From Anaerolineales bacterium UBA6055 (GTDB lineage Bacteria; Chloroflexota; Anaerolineae; Aggregatilineales; Phototrophicaceae), in the NCBI GenBank assembly GCA_002428985.1, contig DIYL01000013.1:186001-250000 (forward strand): a stretch of 64,000 bases of DNA, read 5' to 3'. The notes under the pieces were generated by a model. The model was not told the DNA's origin. It saw only the letters and a program-made list of their open reading frames with translations, and ran no database searches. Shown here piece after piece: positions 17,599 to 26,539 of this stretch; the first letter of the stretch is position 1; each line of letters opens with the position of its first letter. The position numbers were made by a program, and so were the translations under genes.

Positions 17599-19074
17599 AT
17601 GAAAGCAATCATGGTGATGTTCGATTCACTCAACCGTAGAATGTTGCAACCTTATGGATGTGATTGGGTGGAGACACCAAACTTTGACAGGCTTGCAAAA
17701 CGGTCAGTGACCTTCGATAACGCATATATTGGTAGTATGCCCTGCATGCCTGCACGACGCGAGCTGCATACAGGGCGCTATAACTTCTTGCATCGCAGTT
17801 GGGGACCACTTGAGCCGTTCGACGATTCGATGCCACAAATATTAAAAGACAATGACATCCACTCCCATCTGGTAACAGATCATCAACACTATTGGGAAGA
17901 TGGTGGCGCGACATACCATAATCGGTTCAGTACTTATGAATTCGTACGTGGTCAAGAAGGCGATTTATGGAAAGGTGTGGTCAAACCTCCCGACCCATCA
18001 ATTGATAAGTCTATCCTTGGTTATTATATGTATGGGCAAGATGAAATAAATCGTACCTATATTCAGTCTGAGGAAATGATGCCACAGGCACGAACTTTTG
18101 AACTCGGACTAGAATTTATAGAAACAAACCAAGGCGCAGACAATTGGTTCCTCCAACTAGAGACTTTTGATCCCCATGAACCATTCTTCACACAACCCGA
18201 ATGGAAGGAACCCTATCCCCATGAATATGATGGTCCGAACTTTGATTGGCCTCCCTATGATCGTGTAACACAACCTCCCAGAACTGTCGAACATGTACGT
18301 TATGAGTATGCTGCATTGATGACCATGTGTGATTATTATCTCGGCAAAGTGCTTGATAAGATGGATGAACATAACCTGTGGGATGACACAATGCTGATTG
18401 TCAATACAGATCATGGCTACCTGCTTGGTGAACACGATTGGTGGGCTAAAGCAAGGATGCCATGGTACAATGAGCTTGCGAATATTCCATTCTTCATATG
18501 GGATCCAAGAAGCAAAAAAGCCGACGAACACCGCAGTAGTCTAGTCCAGACGATTGATATACCAGCGACTTTACTTGAGTTCTTTGATATTGAACGTCCA
18601 CCAGATATGCAAGGACAGCCACTCGTTCAGACGATATATGATGATACACCGGTACGCATGTCGGGACTCTATGGTGTATATGGTGGTCATGTCAATGTGA
18701 CTGATGGACAATATGTCTATATGCGTGCAACTGAAAACGACGATGTTCAGCTTTATGACTATACCCTAATGCCAACTCATATGCGTCAGATGTTTACAGT
18801 TGCGGAGCTACAAACATTAGAGTTAGGTGCGCCGTTTGACTTCACAAAACGCTGTAAAACACTAAAAATCCCAACAAGATCCACGCCATGGGGGCTTTCT
18901 GATTTCGAAACCTTCCTATTTGATTTAGAAACTGATGCGGGTCAACTCAATCCAATCCAAGATGAAGCAACTGAAAATCGAATGATTGAGGCAATGGTGG
19001 ATCTCATGGAGCAAAACGACGCACCCTCCGAGCAATTTGAACGACTTGGTTTACCAGTATCATCAGGAAGTTAA
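17599..19074 (+). CDS. Sulfatase (type I, formylglycine-dependent)
   Basis: A 491-residue member of the alkaline-phosphatase-like sulfatase family. The start MKAIMVMFDSLNRRMLQPYG supplies the first metal Asp. The C-x-P-A-R modification signature is CMPAR, with Cys49 expected to become formylglycine, followed by ELHTGR. Further metal and active-site elements are VNTDHGYLLGEHDWWAK and ETFDPHEPF. Substrates would be sulfate esters of glycans or small molecules; a phosphonate monoester hydrolase-like specificity cannot be excluded. There is no signal peptide, so it is cytoplasmic. The ATG at 17599 has AAAGAG seven bases upstream, better than the TTG at 17575. It forms an operon with a second sulfatase 12 bases downstream. 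Confidence 0.9.
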   Translation: MKAIMVMFDSLNRRMLQPYGCDWVETPNFDRLAKRSVTFDNAYIGSMPCMPARRELHTGRYNFLHRSWGPLEPFDDSMPQILKDNDIHSHLVTDHQHYWEDGGATYHNRFSTYEFVRGQEGDLWKGVVKPPDPSIDKSILGYYMYGQDEINRTYIQSEEMMPQARTFELGLEFIETNQGADNWFLQLETFDPHEPFFTQPEWKEPYPHEYDGPNFDWPPYDRVTQPPRTVEHVRYEYAALMTMCDYYLGKVLDKMDEHNLWDDTMLIVNTDHGYLLGEHDWWAKARMPWYNELANIPFFIWDPRSKKADEHRSSLVQTIDIPATLLEFFDIERPPDMQGQPLVQTIYDDTPVRMSGLYGVYGGHVNVTDGQYVYMRATENDDVQLYDYTLMPTHMRQMFTVAELQTLELGAPFDFTKRCKTLKIPTRSTPWGLSDFETFLFDLETDAGQLNPIQDEATENRMIEAMVDLMEQNDAPSEQFERLGLPVSSGS

Positions 19075-19086
19075 GGATAATAGATT

Positions 19087-20484
19087 ATGGCACAAAAGAA
19101 TGTGGTATTGTTCCTGACAGATGACCACGGCGCATGGGCAAATGGATGTTATGGAAATCGTGAAGTCCAGACCCCCACTCTAGATAAATTAGCAAACACA
19201 GGTGTGCGATTTGCAAATGCGTACACACCCACCCCTGTGTGTTCACCTGCCCGTGCTTGTCTGCTAACTGGACTGACAGCAAGTCAGGTTGGTATCCACG
19301 ATTGGTTACAAGAAGCATATGACGATATTGGTAACCGTGATTGGTTGGGGAATAACAAGACACTATTTCAATATTTCCATGATGCTAATTACTATACAGG
19401 CTTATCAGGCAAGTGGCACTTGGGTCAATCACATCTTGCGCCAAAAGGTGCAGACTATCATTTTGGATTACCCGGCTGGCAAGGTACTCACAATGCTGAA
19501 TACACCTACATCAAAAATGGTGAGGATTTTGTCAGTAGCGAGAATAAATCCAAACTAATCACGGATCATGCGATTGAGTTTTTGGAGCGCGTACCAGAAG
19601 ATAAGCCGTTTTTTCTAAATATCGGCTACATCGCAACCCATTCACCCTACCATAAAAATACGCATGACCCAGTAATGACAGCGTTATACGAGCAGGCAGA
19701 ATTTGTAGATATACCTCCCTATCAAGCGCATCCATGGGTGAAGAATGAAGGTTTCTCATTTGAAGATCCGACAGAACAAGATTTAAGAGATCATTATGTA
19801 GGATACTATGCAGCAGTCACCGAAATTGATAACAACATCGCTCGCATAGTAGATTATCTGGAGCAAAATGAACTAGCAGAAAATACCATAATCATATATA
19901 CATCCGATCATGGGCTGACCACTGGACATCATGGGTTCTGGGGCAAAGGGAATAGCACACGTCCACTCAATATGTACGACACCTCACTACGTGTCCCTTT
20001 GATTTGGAATGATACAGATACTAGAGCAGGTTATGTTGTTGAATCCAGAGTAACTCACTACGATACATTCTGTAGCCTGCTAGATGCTGTTGGAATACCA
20101 TTAGATGATCAGCAATCATTTGCCGGAACATCATTTGCTACCATGCTCAGTGGTGAAACGATAGACTGGGATGATACCATCTATGGTGAGTATGGTGATT
20201 TACAGATGATCCGTACCAAGCAATACAAACTGGTCATTCGTTATCCTGATGGACCACATGACCTGTTCGACTTGGAAAAAGATCCACATGAATTAACCAA
20301 TCTAATTGAAAATGAAGCCTACCAAAAGTTGACATCTGAATTGCGCCAACAACTTGAGACCTACTACAAAACATACTCAAATGATGATACGTCCGGTATA
20401 AATGTTAAACAACTCCATCGACACAATGATTATGAAGCGTGGCGTGATGGTTTGCGCGAAAAGCGTGGACTCCAGCAGTATTAA
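19087..20484 (+). CDS. Sulfatase (type I), second of a tandem pair
   Basis: A 465-residue sulfatase. NVVLFLTDDHGAWANGCYGN carries the paired metal Asp residues, CSPAR with Cys52 is the formylglycine signature, SGKWHLGQ and YTSDHGLTTGHHGFWGKGN hold further active-site His and Lys, and the C-terminal LFDLEKDPHELTNL is typical of arylsulfatase/choline-sulfatase-like members. No signal peptide is seen. It starts 12 bases after the first sulfatase, so both are made from one transcript. They are clearly divergent in sequence and so probably act on different positions of the same or related sulfated substrates (inference). No formylglycine-generating enzyme is in the window. Confidence 0.9.
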   Translation: MAQKNVVLFLTDDHGAWANGCYGNREVQTPTLDKLANTGVRFANAYTPTPVCSPARACLLTGLTASQVGIHDWLQEAYDDIGNRDWLGNNKTLFQYFHDANYYTGLSGKWHLGQSHLAPKGADYHFGLPGWQGTHNAEYTYIKNGEDFVSSENKSKLITDHAIEFLERVPEDKPFFLNIGYIATHSPYHKNTHDPVMTALYEQAEFVDIPPYQAHPWVKNEGFSFEDPTEQDLRDHYVGYYAAVTEIDNNIARIVDYLEQNELAENTIIIYTSDHGLTTGHHGFWGKGNSTRPLNMYDTSLRVPLIWNDTDTRAGYVVESRVTHYDTFCSLLDAVGIPLDDQQSFAGTSFATMLSGETIDWDDTIYGEYGDLQMIRTKQYKLVIRYPDGPHDLFDLEKDPHELTNLIENEAYQKLTSELRQQLETYYKTYSNDDTSGINVKQLHRHNDYEAWRDGLREKRGLQQY

Positions 20485-20666
20485 ATGTGTGACACCACGC
20501 AATCACATCTGAGAGGAATTGAGTCCAAAAACAACAGACAGCATCTTGGGAACTATTAGATACAATAATCGTTGTAGTAATCGTTTCAAAGCGATAGAAG
20601 CCCGTTGTTTGCCGGTGTTGTGACTCAGTGTAGGGCTTAAGTCCACAACACGATGACTCTTGTGTA

Positions 20667-21374
20667 TCAACGAATTTGATATTTCGAAAAGAAGATATTT
20701 GCTTTTAGAGAATGTTGAGCCTTAGAAAGGTCATTAACCAATAGCTGAAATGGATTTGAAATCTGATATTTCTTGGAAAATGCATCATAACGGTGGCTAT
20801 CAGAGAGCAAAATATGAGCGAGTGCGGTTGCAGAAACACCCAAACTCACTTCTTGAACGTCGACGATAAGCTCTTGAAAATCACTAATACCAGAAAAATT
20901 TAACGAATGATCATAATCTGACATGTCTCTCTGAACAGGGATGCCAAACTGCTGTGACAGGTCATCAAGTAAGACAGCAAAATCATAGGGGATAAGGATA
21001 GCGTTTGGTTTACACACTCTTTTCAACTCTGCCACTAATCTATCTGATTTTGTGTAAGACAGCACGCCTGCCAATGTCACTATATCAACAGATTGATCTT
21101 CTACGGGGATATTTTCACCAGCCCCCTCCATATAGGTGATTTTTTCATGTGGGGTTGCTTTTTCTAGCATCGAGCGACTGGGGTCAACACCGTATACGTG
21201 CTGGCAATATGATCCTAACGCTACACTAGAATATCCTGTGCCACATCCGACATCTAGCCCATTCTTGTAATGATCTGCATCAGATAATGCCTTACTTAAG
21301 ATCAATTGATGTAAGGGTGGTCGATATGCCGCATAGTGATAAGCTGTTGTTTCACTGTATTGTTCTTTCATCAT
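20667..21374 (-). CDS. Class I SAM-dependent methyltransferase
   Basis: A 235-residue Rossmann methyltransferase. NGLDVGCGTGYSSVAL is the SAM-binding motif I, VYGVDPSRSMLEKA motif II, YMEGAGENIPVEDQSVDIVTLAGVLSY the post-motif region typical of UbiE/Methyltransf_11 types, and LVAELKRVCKPNAILIPYD the later strand. The substrate is unknown. The start is one of two adjacent ATG codons with a weak AAAGAAAG site. It is convergent with the sulfatase operon across 180 bases that contain only weak inverted repeats (for example GTTGTG ... CACAAC). Confidence 0.82.
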   Translation of the reverse strand: MMKEQYSETTAYHYAAYRPPLHQLILSKALSDADHYKNGLDVGCGTGYSSVALGSYCQHVYGVDPSRSMLEKATPHEKITYMEGAGENIPVEDQSVDIVTLAGVLSYTKSDRLVAELKRVCKPNAILIPYDFAVLLDDLSQQFGIPVQRDMSDYDHSLNFSGISDFQELIVDVQEVSLGVSATALAHILLSDSHRYDAFSKKYQISNPFQLLVNDLSKAQHSLKANIFFSKYQIR

Positions 21375-21547
21375 TTCTTTCTTTTATCTATTAAGAACCC
21401 AATTATTGAAAACAAGTATCTGAGAATATTCGCTTAGAGTAAAGGGGGTAAGCATACTATGTGCAAACGTAGGTCTGATTATAAAGAGAATATGGTCATC
21501 AATCGCTTTAAGGCACTTCGCAAGCAGATATTAAGCCAATAATACTT

Positions 21548-21632
21548 AACGCCCTACCCAGTTGCTTAGATCAATTGCATAAGCCGCATTATATCGAGGA
21601 CAATAACCCCAAATTCTCCATTTATGTCCCTA
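21548..21632 (-). repeat. rnpB-tail repeat, copy A (most degenerate)
   Basis: On the plus strand it reads TTGCATAAGCCGCATTATAT, followed by GAGGACAATAACC and a closing GTCCC. These are the same blocks that appear in copies B, C and D and in the 3' end of rnpB. The hairpin part is damaged (GCCCTACCCAGTTGC). The orientation is that of rnpB. The surrounding stretch, 21375-21773, holds no other clear feature apart from a doubtful 27-codon frame at 21459. Confidence 0.65.
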
Positions 21633-21773
21633 TATCATAAATATAAAGGCTATATCATCTCATGGGAGAAAATCTCTGAAGATACAGCATTCTAAACAAA
21701 ACCAAGCCCTTTACTATATGAGAAGATTTTGGTTTCCTTGAATGGAATACTGTTAAGAGCATTGATAGGATCA

Positions 21774-22706
21774 CTATATATTTTGCTTGAATTGGTCAAA
21801 AAATTGAGACATCTGTTCCGGTAATCCCTGCGGTAATTTGGAGTTACTCCACTGTCTAGGAGACTGACCATACATGCGTTTGAACTCTCGACTAAATTGA
21901 GAAGAGCTCGTATAGCCCACTTCCATAGCGGCCTCGTTCACATTCATTCCTCGGGCAATCTTCACAGCGGCACTGTTCAGTCGCATGGACTTCACAAACT
22001 GGATAGGCGACATAGTGGTTGCTTGCTTGAATTTACGGTGGAACACGGCACGGCTCATCCCTACCTGGGCAGCCATATCTTCAATCGTAACCGCTTCATC
22101 TAGGTGAGAAGACAAATACTCAATTGCTCGGGCGATTTCATTACCCACCCCAAATGCGCGCCTTGCGGATTTCCCCGCATCTCCCTTCAATATAGCGTAG
22201 TACACCTCCCGAAGACGACCGTTCCCAAGTATCGCTGTATCCACGGGACTATCCCCCAGTTGCAGCAATCGCAATAACGATTCAGTGAATGTATCATCCC
22301 AGCAAGCGAGTGCAAAACCTTGTGGAAGTGGTCCACTCTTGGGCTTTCGGATGGCACCAGAGGCACTTTCTATCTCAATTGCTAGTTCAGTCATGACTCT
22401 TGTATCCAGGGAGATATAAACTCCTAGAAGGGGATTATCTGGCGAAGCAGTGGGGGTTCCACTCTCGACAGGCATCGACATAGTGCAACACATGTATTGT
22501 CTACTGTCAAATATATATGTGTTACCATCCAAAATAGCTTCTTTAGCTCCGTTCACGATGACCACCACGCAGGGTTCGTACACTGCAGGGGCGCAGCGAA
22601 GTGGCTCGGTAACTCGGAAGAGTTGAACACCCTTCACTCCAGTTGCCACCAAACCATCCTCGCTAACCTTGTTTTCAATGAGTTGTTTTATTTGTTGTTT
22701 GTTCAT
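21774..22706 (-). CDS. AraC family transcriptional regulator (AraC_N type)
   Basis: A 310-residue regulator. Residues about 20-180 match the AraC_N domain (PF06719 type) with APAVYEPCVVVIVNGAKEAILDGNTYIFDSRQYM. Residues about 195-295 are the double helix-turn-helix AraC DNA-binding domain (VTIEDMAAQVGMSRAVFHRKFKQATTMSPIQFVK ... AMEVGYTSSSQFSREFKRMYGQSP). Regulators of this type often stand divergent to an oxidoreductase gene they activate, as YqhC does for YqhD. Here the divergent gene is the SDR at 22909, its likely target (inference). No strong ribosome site is seen. Confidence 0.88.
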   Translation of the reverse strand: MNKQQIKQLIENKVSEDGLVATGVKGVQLFRVTEPLRCAPAVYEPCVVVIVNGAKEAILDGNTYIFDSRQYMCCTMSMPVESGTPTASPDNPLLGVYISLDTRVMTELAIEIESASGAIRKPKSGPLPQGFALACWDDTFTESLLRLLQLGDSPVDTAILGNGRLREVYYAILKGDAGKSARRAFGVGNEIARAIEYLSSHLDEAVTIEDMAAQVGMSRAVFHRKFKQATTMSPIQFVKSMRLNSAAVKIARGMNVNEAAMEVGYTSSSQFSREFKRMYGQSPRQWSNSKLPQGLPEQMSQFFDQFKQNI

Positions 22707-22908
22707 GCAACCAATATACCATCACAAGACACAAATCCAGCAAAAACGATACAATTAGGCATATATTCGCGACTAATTCGCCTATTCACACACAATTTTG
22801 AGATTTATAGTTATTTCAACATCTATCACACAAACAAATAATCAACTACAACAACCAGCAATGGGAATAAAACCTTACCAGTGGCACACAAAACAAGGAG
22901 ATTAAACA

Positions 22909-23859
22909 ATGGCAGACACTCAATTTGGAAGAAATGGTTGGACACCCGACCGTATCAAATCTCTCAAAGGAAAAACATACCTGATCACAGGAGCAAGCAG
23001 TGGTACAGGGTTTGAAGCAGCGAAAATTATCGCATCCAAAGGCGGCAAGGTAATGATGCTGAACCGTAACCCCCAAAAATCAGAGGATTGCATCGCAGCA
23101 ATCAAACAGAACCTTGGCAATAATGCAAATGTATCCTATATCCGTATAGACCTCGGCGATCAATCTTCTGTAAAAGCGGCAGCAACAGAGATTCTTGAGC
23201 AAGTGGACCGTATCGATGCACTGATATGTAACGGTGCTATTGCTCAGGTACCTAAACAAGTCATGACGGTTGATGGATTCGAAAGTCAGCTCGGTGTCAA
23301 CTATTATGGTCACTGGACACTGCAGGCATTACTTTTCCCACTGATTGACAAATCCAATGGACGTATCGTAACTGTGGGCAGCATGGGCTACGACATGGGT
23401 ATCAAAACAATCAAGTTCGATGATATGAACTGGGATAGGGATTATCAAGGAAATGATGCTTACAGCCAGAGTAAGCTGGCACAGATCATGACTATTTATG
23501 AACTACAGGACAGATTGAGAAAAGCAGGAAAGACAAATGTCAAAGCCTATGCCTGCCATCCAGGATCTTCCAGAACATCCTTAATTACAACGAGTGGTAG
23601 CCTAGCAATGAGAGCTATATTTAGTTTGATGTCCTTATCACCAATGACTCAATCCGCAGAAAAAGGTGCATATCCTGAAATCATGTGCGCCACAGAACCG
23701 AATCTGGATGAGAGAGGTTTTTATGGTCCTACAGGAAGATCGAATTGGGTTGGTCCTGTTGGTAATCACGGTATCAAATCACATGCCTTAGATAAGAAAG
23801 TTGCCAAAAGGCTATGGGAAGTATCAGAAGAAGCAACTGGTGTTAGCTGGGACTTGTAA
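22909..23859 (+). CDS. Short-chain dehydrogenase/reductase (protochlorophyllide reductase-like group)
   Basis: A 316-residue SDR. LKGKTYLITGASSGTGFEAAK is the coenzyme site, RIDALICNGAIAQ replaces the usual NNAG with CNGA, IVTVGSMGYDMG holds the catalytic Ser, and Tyr185-Ser-Gln-Ser-Lys189 is the intact YxxxK. The AYACHPGSSRTSL segment and length resemble the LPOR/retinol dehydrogenase-like group. NADP(H) is probable; the substrate is unknown. CAAGGAGATTAAACA gives a strong ribosome site. It is divergent from the AraC regulator. The pair is flanked by rnpB-tail copies A and B and could have been acquired as a unit. Confidence 0.85.
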   Translation: MADTQFGRNGWTPDRIKSLKGKTYLITGASSGTGFEAAKIIASKGGKVMMLNRNPQKSEDCIAAIKQNLGNNANVSYIRIDLGDQSSVKAAATEILEQVDRIDALICNGAIAQVPKQVMTVDGFESQLGVNYYGHWTLQALLFPLIDKSNGRIVTVGSMGYDMGIKTIKFDDMNWDRDYQGNDAYSQSKLAQIMTIYELQDRLRKAGKTNVKAYACHPGSSRTSLITTSGSLAMRAIFSLMSLSPMTQSAEKGAYPEIMCATEPNLDERGFYGPTGRSNWVGPVGNHGIKSHALDKKVAKRLWEVSEEATGVSWDL

Positions 23860-23933
23860 TATACACTTAAGTACACGAAGGTATCATAATCATCTTGTAT
23901 TTAACACTTCTCACAACCATTAATAATTCAACA

Positions 23934-24096
23934 CAAAAACGCCTTACCGAAGTAGAGCGTTTTGTCTGGGTCGGTCGCATAAGCCCAATTATGAAACAAA
24001 AAATACCCCTCCGAAGTAGGGTATTTCTGCATGGGTCAGTCGCATAAGCCGTATTATGTCAAGGACAATAACCCAAAATTCTCCCGTTTTGTCCTC
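23934..24096 (-). repeat. rnpB-tail repeat, copy B (double)
   Basis: Two adjacent units in rnpB orientation. Unit B2 (about 24000-24096) has the GAGGACAAAA/TTGTCCT inverted part, then the GGCTTATGCGACTGACCC block of the rnpB 3' end, then a hairpin with a cUUCGg loop and a T-run. Unit B1 (23934-23993) repeats the GGCTTATGCGACCGACCC block and another cUUCGg hairpin. The join between units (TTTTTTGTTTCATAAT) matches what follows the terminator of rnpB itself. Both hairpins are good terminators on the minus strand. Confidence 0.75.
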
Positions 24097-24223
24097 ACAA
24101 ATCGTATATATAAAACATTTAAAACTCAAAGATATCACATTCCATTGACCGTACAGAACTACCTACAATCGTTCGTTCAAACTTCGGAGCCATGATTCTT
24201 AATCTCAAGAATGTCTGTACAAA

Positions 24224-24245
24224 ATCTTCAGATTATCTTGAGATT
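24224..24245 (+). promoter_or_regulatory. Tandem 11-bp direct repeat, probable OmpR-type operator
   Basis: ATCTTCAGATT (24224-24234) is followed without a gap by ATCTTGAGATT (24235-24245), ten of eleven bases identical and one helical turn apart. This is the usual binding geometry of OmpR/PhoB-family regulators. AATCTCAAGA at 24201-24210 is the exact inverse of the end of the second repeat. The site overlaps a TTGAGA -35-like hexamer and lies 48 bases before the first gene of an operon whose seventh gene encodes such a regulator. Confidence 0.55.
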
Positions 24246-24292
24246 TGGTTTTCATACTGTAACTAATTCTAATCAGGAGATAAATCACAGTT

Positions 24293-25126
24293 ATGGAAAT
24301 GACACTCTTCGGTTTTGCCACACTTTTTATTGCCCTATTTGGTGTAGTAATGGTTCGGCGCAGCAGTGAGCCGAACGAAAAAGTTAAGTTTAGTCAGCTG
24401 ATACTCGTCATCGTAGGGGCTGTCCTTCTAATCGTTGCACTTACAATTCATGCGTTTGCAGGTGAAGGTTTTGGACAACTAGAACTCTTGACAATACTAC
24501 TCAGCTTGATATTTGGTTTAATTGGCTTTTGGAAGATGTTCTCTAGTGAAAAGCCATTTAGTTCGCACGGTTTTCTTGGACTTGGAACAGCCATCATCGT
24601 TATTGTCGCTTCATTTGCGATTCCTATATATTCTCAGAATCTGCCTGAGTCAACATCATCTCTCCCGATTGCCTTACATGGTAGTAGTACGAGTCCAGAT
24701 TCCCCAGTGAATTTGTCGCAACTATCGAACTTACTATCCAATTCGTCGTCACCAGAATCTGGCGTGGATTACCCTATTCAGGCAAATATGATGTTGACTG
24801 CTCCCACACCAGTCGTAACCGCTCAAGCTATTCCAACATTAGAACCGCCAGTCCTGTTCTTTTCATCACCAACCCCGATTCCAGAGGTAACAACGAGTTG
24901 CACGGCAGTTGTATCGACCAACCTGAACCTACGCGACTTGCCAAGCACATCAGCAGGCGCAGTCATTGGTGTAATGAATGAAAACATCGTCGTGGAATTA
25001 ATAGGTGTAGAGACCAACGGTGAGTGGTTCTATATGCAAACTGATAATAACGCGGGTTGGTTATTTGGTGACTTACTTGTTCTAGATGAAACCTGCAACC
25101 GCCTTCCAATCCGCAATTGGAACTAG
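24293..25126 (+). CDS. Membrane protein with C-terminal SH3b domain
   Basis: A 277-residue protein: four hydrophobic segments (about 3-23, 35-55, 62-82 and 98-118), a Ser/Pro-rich extracellular linker (about 120-200) and a bacterial SH3 domain at about 205-270 (CTAVVSTNLNLRDLPSTSAGAVIGVM ... WLFGDLLVLDETC). SH3b domains bind peptidoglycan or other wall polymers. It is the first gene of the exporter operon, 21 bases before the first adaptor, so it may help anchor the export machine to the envelope (inference). AGGAGA lies 12 bases before the ATG, rather far. Confidence 0.75.
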   Translation: MEMTLFGFATLFIALFGVVMVRRSSEPNEKVKFSQLILVIVGAVLLIVALTIHAFAGEGFGQLELLTILLSLIFGLIGFWKMFSSEKPFSSHGFLGLGTAIIVIVASFAIPIYSQNLPESTSSLPIALHGSSTSPDSPVNLSQLSNLLSNSSSPESGVDYPIQANMMLTAPTPVVTAQAIPTLEPPVLFFSSPTPIPEVTTSCTAVVSTNLNLRDLPSTSAGAVIGVMNENIVVELIGVETNGEWFYMQTDNNAGWLFGDLLVLDETCNRLPIRNWN

Positions 25127-25147
25127 GCATAGATAAAGGAGATCGAT

Positions 25148-26539
25148 ATGAGAGTCAAAATTGTCTTAGTCATGATTGCAATTGTCACCTTTTTGTTACC
25201 ATTCGTCGGGCTTAGGGCACAATCGCAACTGGAAACAGTTCAAACAATCACGCGTTTCGCTAGTCTGGATACACACACTGTGGAGAACAATGAGGTTAAG
25301 TCAACTGTTGAGGCACTTGGCAAGATACAAGCAACAAACACAAATGATCTAAGTTTTGACACATCTGGTGAAATTGTCGAGGTCTTTGTCACAGAGAATC
25401 AATATGTGCGTGCAGGAGATGTCATCGCAGTCATCGATAACACAGATGAGGTGCTAGCCTATCAAAGAGCAGCTTTGGAACTAAATCGTGCAGAATTAGC
25501 ATTGTTCGACATCCAGAAAATTGATGATGACGCGCTCACAATTGCTGAAGCCAATGTCCTCAGTGCGTGGAGTTCATATAACTATAGTCTTGGACGTGTA
25601 ACGGATGAAGATATTTCTGCCGCCGAGGTCGAGTATCAAAATGCACTTGCGTTTGCTGAATTTACTGCTAATGAAGCCTCTCGCGCTCCCGGTGGATACG
25701 GTAGCCAAAACCACCAAGAGTTAACTGCGGATGCGGGTGAAGCCTCGTTCAATGCAGAAATTGCCCGACTTCAAATTGAGCGCCTAAAGGCACAACAAAA
25801 CGCCAATGCAAATGGATCATGGGGCGGTGTGATCACAGCACAAGCAGAGTTAGATTTGCTGTTGGCAGGGCCCACAGCCGATGAAATTACTCTGGCAGAA
25901 ATTGATGTTCAGATGGCGCAATTAGAGGTAGATCGTACCTATCAAGATTATGTAGATACTCATCTAGTTGCCCCTTACGACGGCTATATTTCATCAATGA
26001 ACTTAGAAGCCGGCACGACTGTTTCTAATACGGAGCTGGTAGCAGAAATCATTGATATCTCGTCATTTGAACTCACGATTGAGATTGACGAAGTCGATTT
26101 AGGGTTACTAGATGTTGGTATGCCGATTGATGTGAGTTTAGATGCCATGTCAGGTTTAGTCTTGGACGCTGAACTTGGCACAATTTCATCGGAGTCAATG
26201 ACAGTGGACGGTGTTGTAGTTTACGAAGCGGATGTCATTTTGAATGAGATTACACCAGAAATGCGTGTCGGTATGACAGCCGAAGCCAACATTATCACAA
26301 ATAGTCGCGCTGACGTGCTGAGTGTCCCGAATGGATTCTTGCGCGAAGATCGTGCCTCAAATACGGCCTTTGTCAACATTCTTCGTGACGATGGCACTCT
26401 CCAAGAAATCGAAGTGGAACTTGGCTTGCGCGGCATAGAGTATAGCGAAGTTATTGGTGGCATCGATCAAGGTATGCAAATTGCAATAAATAACAGTAGT
26501 GGTTTTCAAGGTCCACCAATCTTAGGAGGAGGGCAATAA
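25148..26539 (+). CDS. HlyD/MacA-type periplasmic adaptor subunit 1
   Basis: A 463-residue protein with an N-terminal signal/anchor (about 3-24), a first lipoyl half-domain (VEALGKIQATNTNDLSFDTSGEIVEVFV ... VRAGDVIAVID), a long helical hairpin with coiled-coil character (about 95-250), the second lipoyl half (VAPYDGYISSMNLEAGTTVSN) and beta-barrel/membrane-proximal domains. This is the membrane fusion protein layout of MacA. It would connect the ABC permeases to the outside. AAGGAGATCGAT precedes the ATG. It overlaps the second adaptor by one base (TAATG). Confidence 0.85.
   Translation: MRVKIVLVMIAIVTFLLPFVGLRAQSQLETVQTITRFASLDTHTVENNEVKSTVEALGKIQATNTNDLSFDTSGEIVEVFVTENQYVRAGDVIAVIDNTDEVLAYQRAALELNRAELALFDIQKIDDDALTIAEANVLSAWSSYNYSLGRVTDEDISAAEVEYQNALAFAEFTANEASRAPGGYGSQNHQELTADAGEASFNAEIARLQIERLKAQQNANANGSWGGVITAQAELDLLLAGPTADEITLAEIDVQMAQLEVDRTYQDYVDTHLVAPYDGYISSMNLEAGTTVSNTELVAEIIDISSFELTIEIDEVDLGLLDVGMPIDVSLDAMSGLVLDAELGTISSESMTVDGVVVYEADVILNEITPEMRVGMTAEANIITNSRADVLSVPNGFLREDRASNTAFVNILRDDGTLQEIEVELGLRGIEYSEVIGGIDQGMQIAINNSSGFQGPPILGGGQ

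Noticed and set aside
20510..20640. Inverted repeats between the second sulfatase and the methyltransferase
   Set aside because: Stems are short and interrupted, no T-run follows, and they do not match the rnpB-tail repeats.
21459..21542. 27-codon ORF (MCKRRSDYKENMV...) after a G-rich run
   Set aside because: The purine run is too far upstream, no promoter or terminator belongs to it, and no family is recognisable; too weak to list as a gene.
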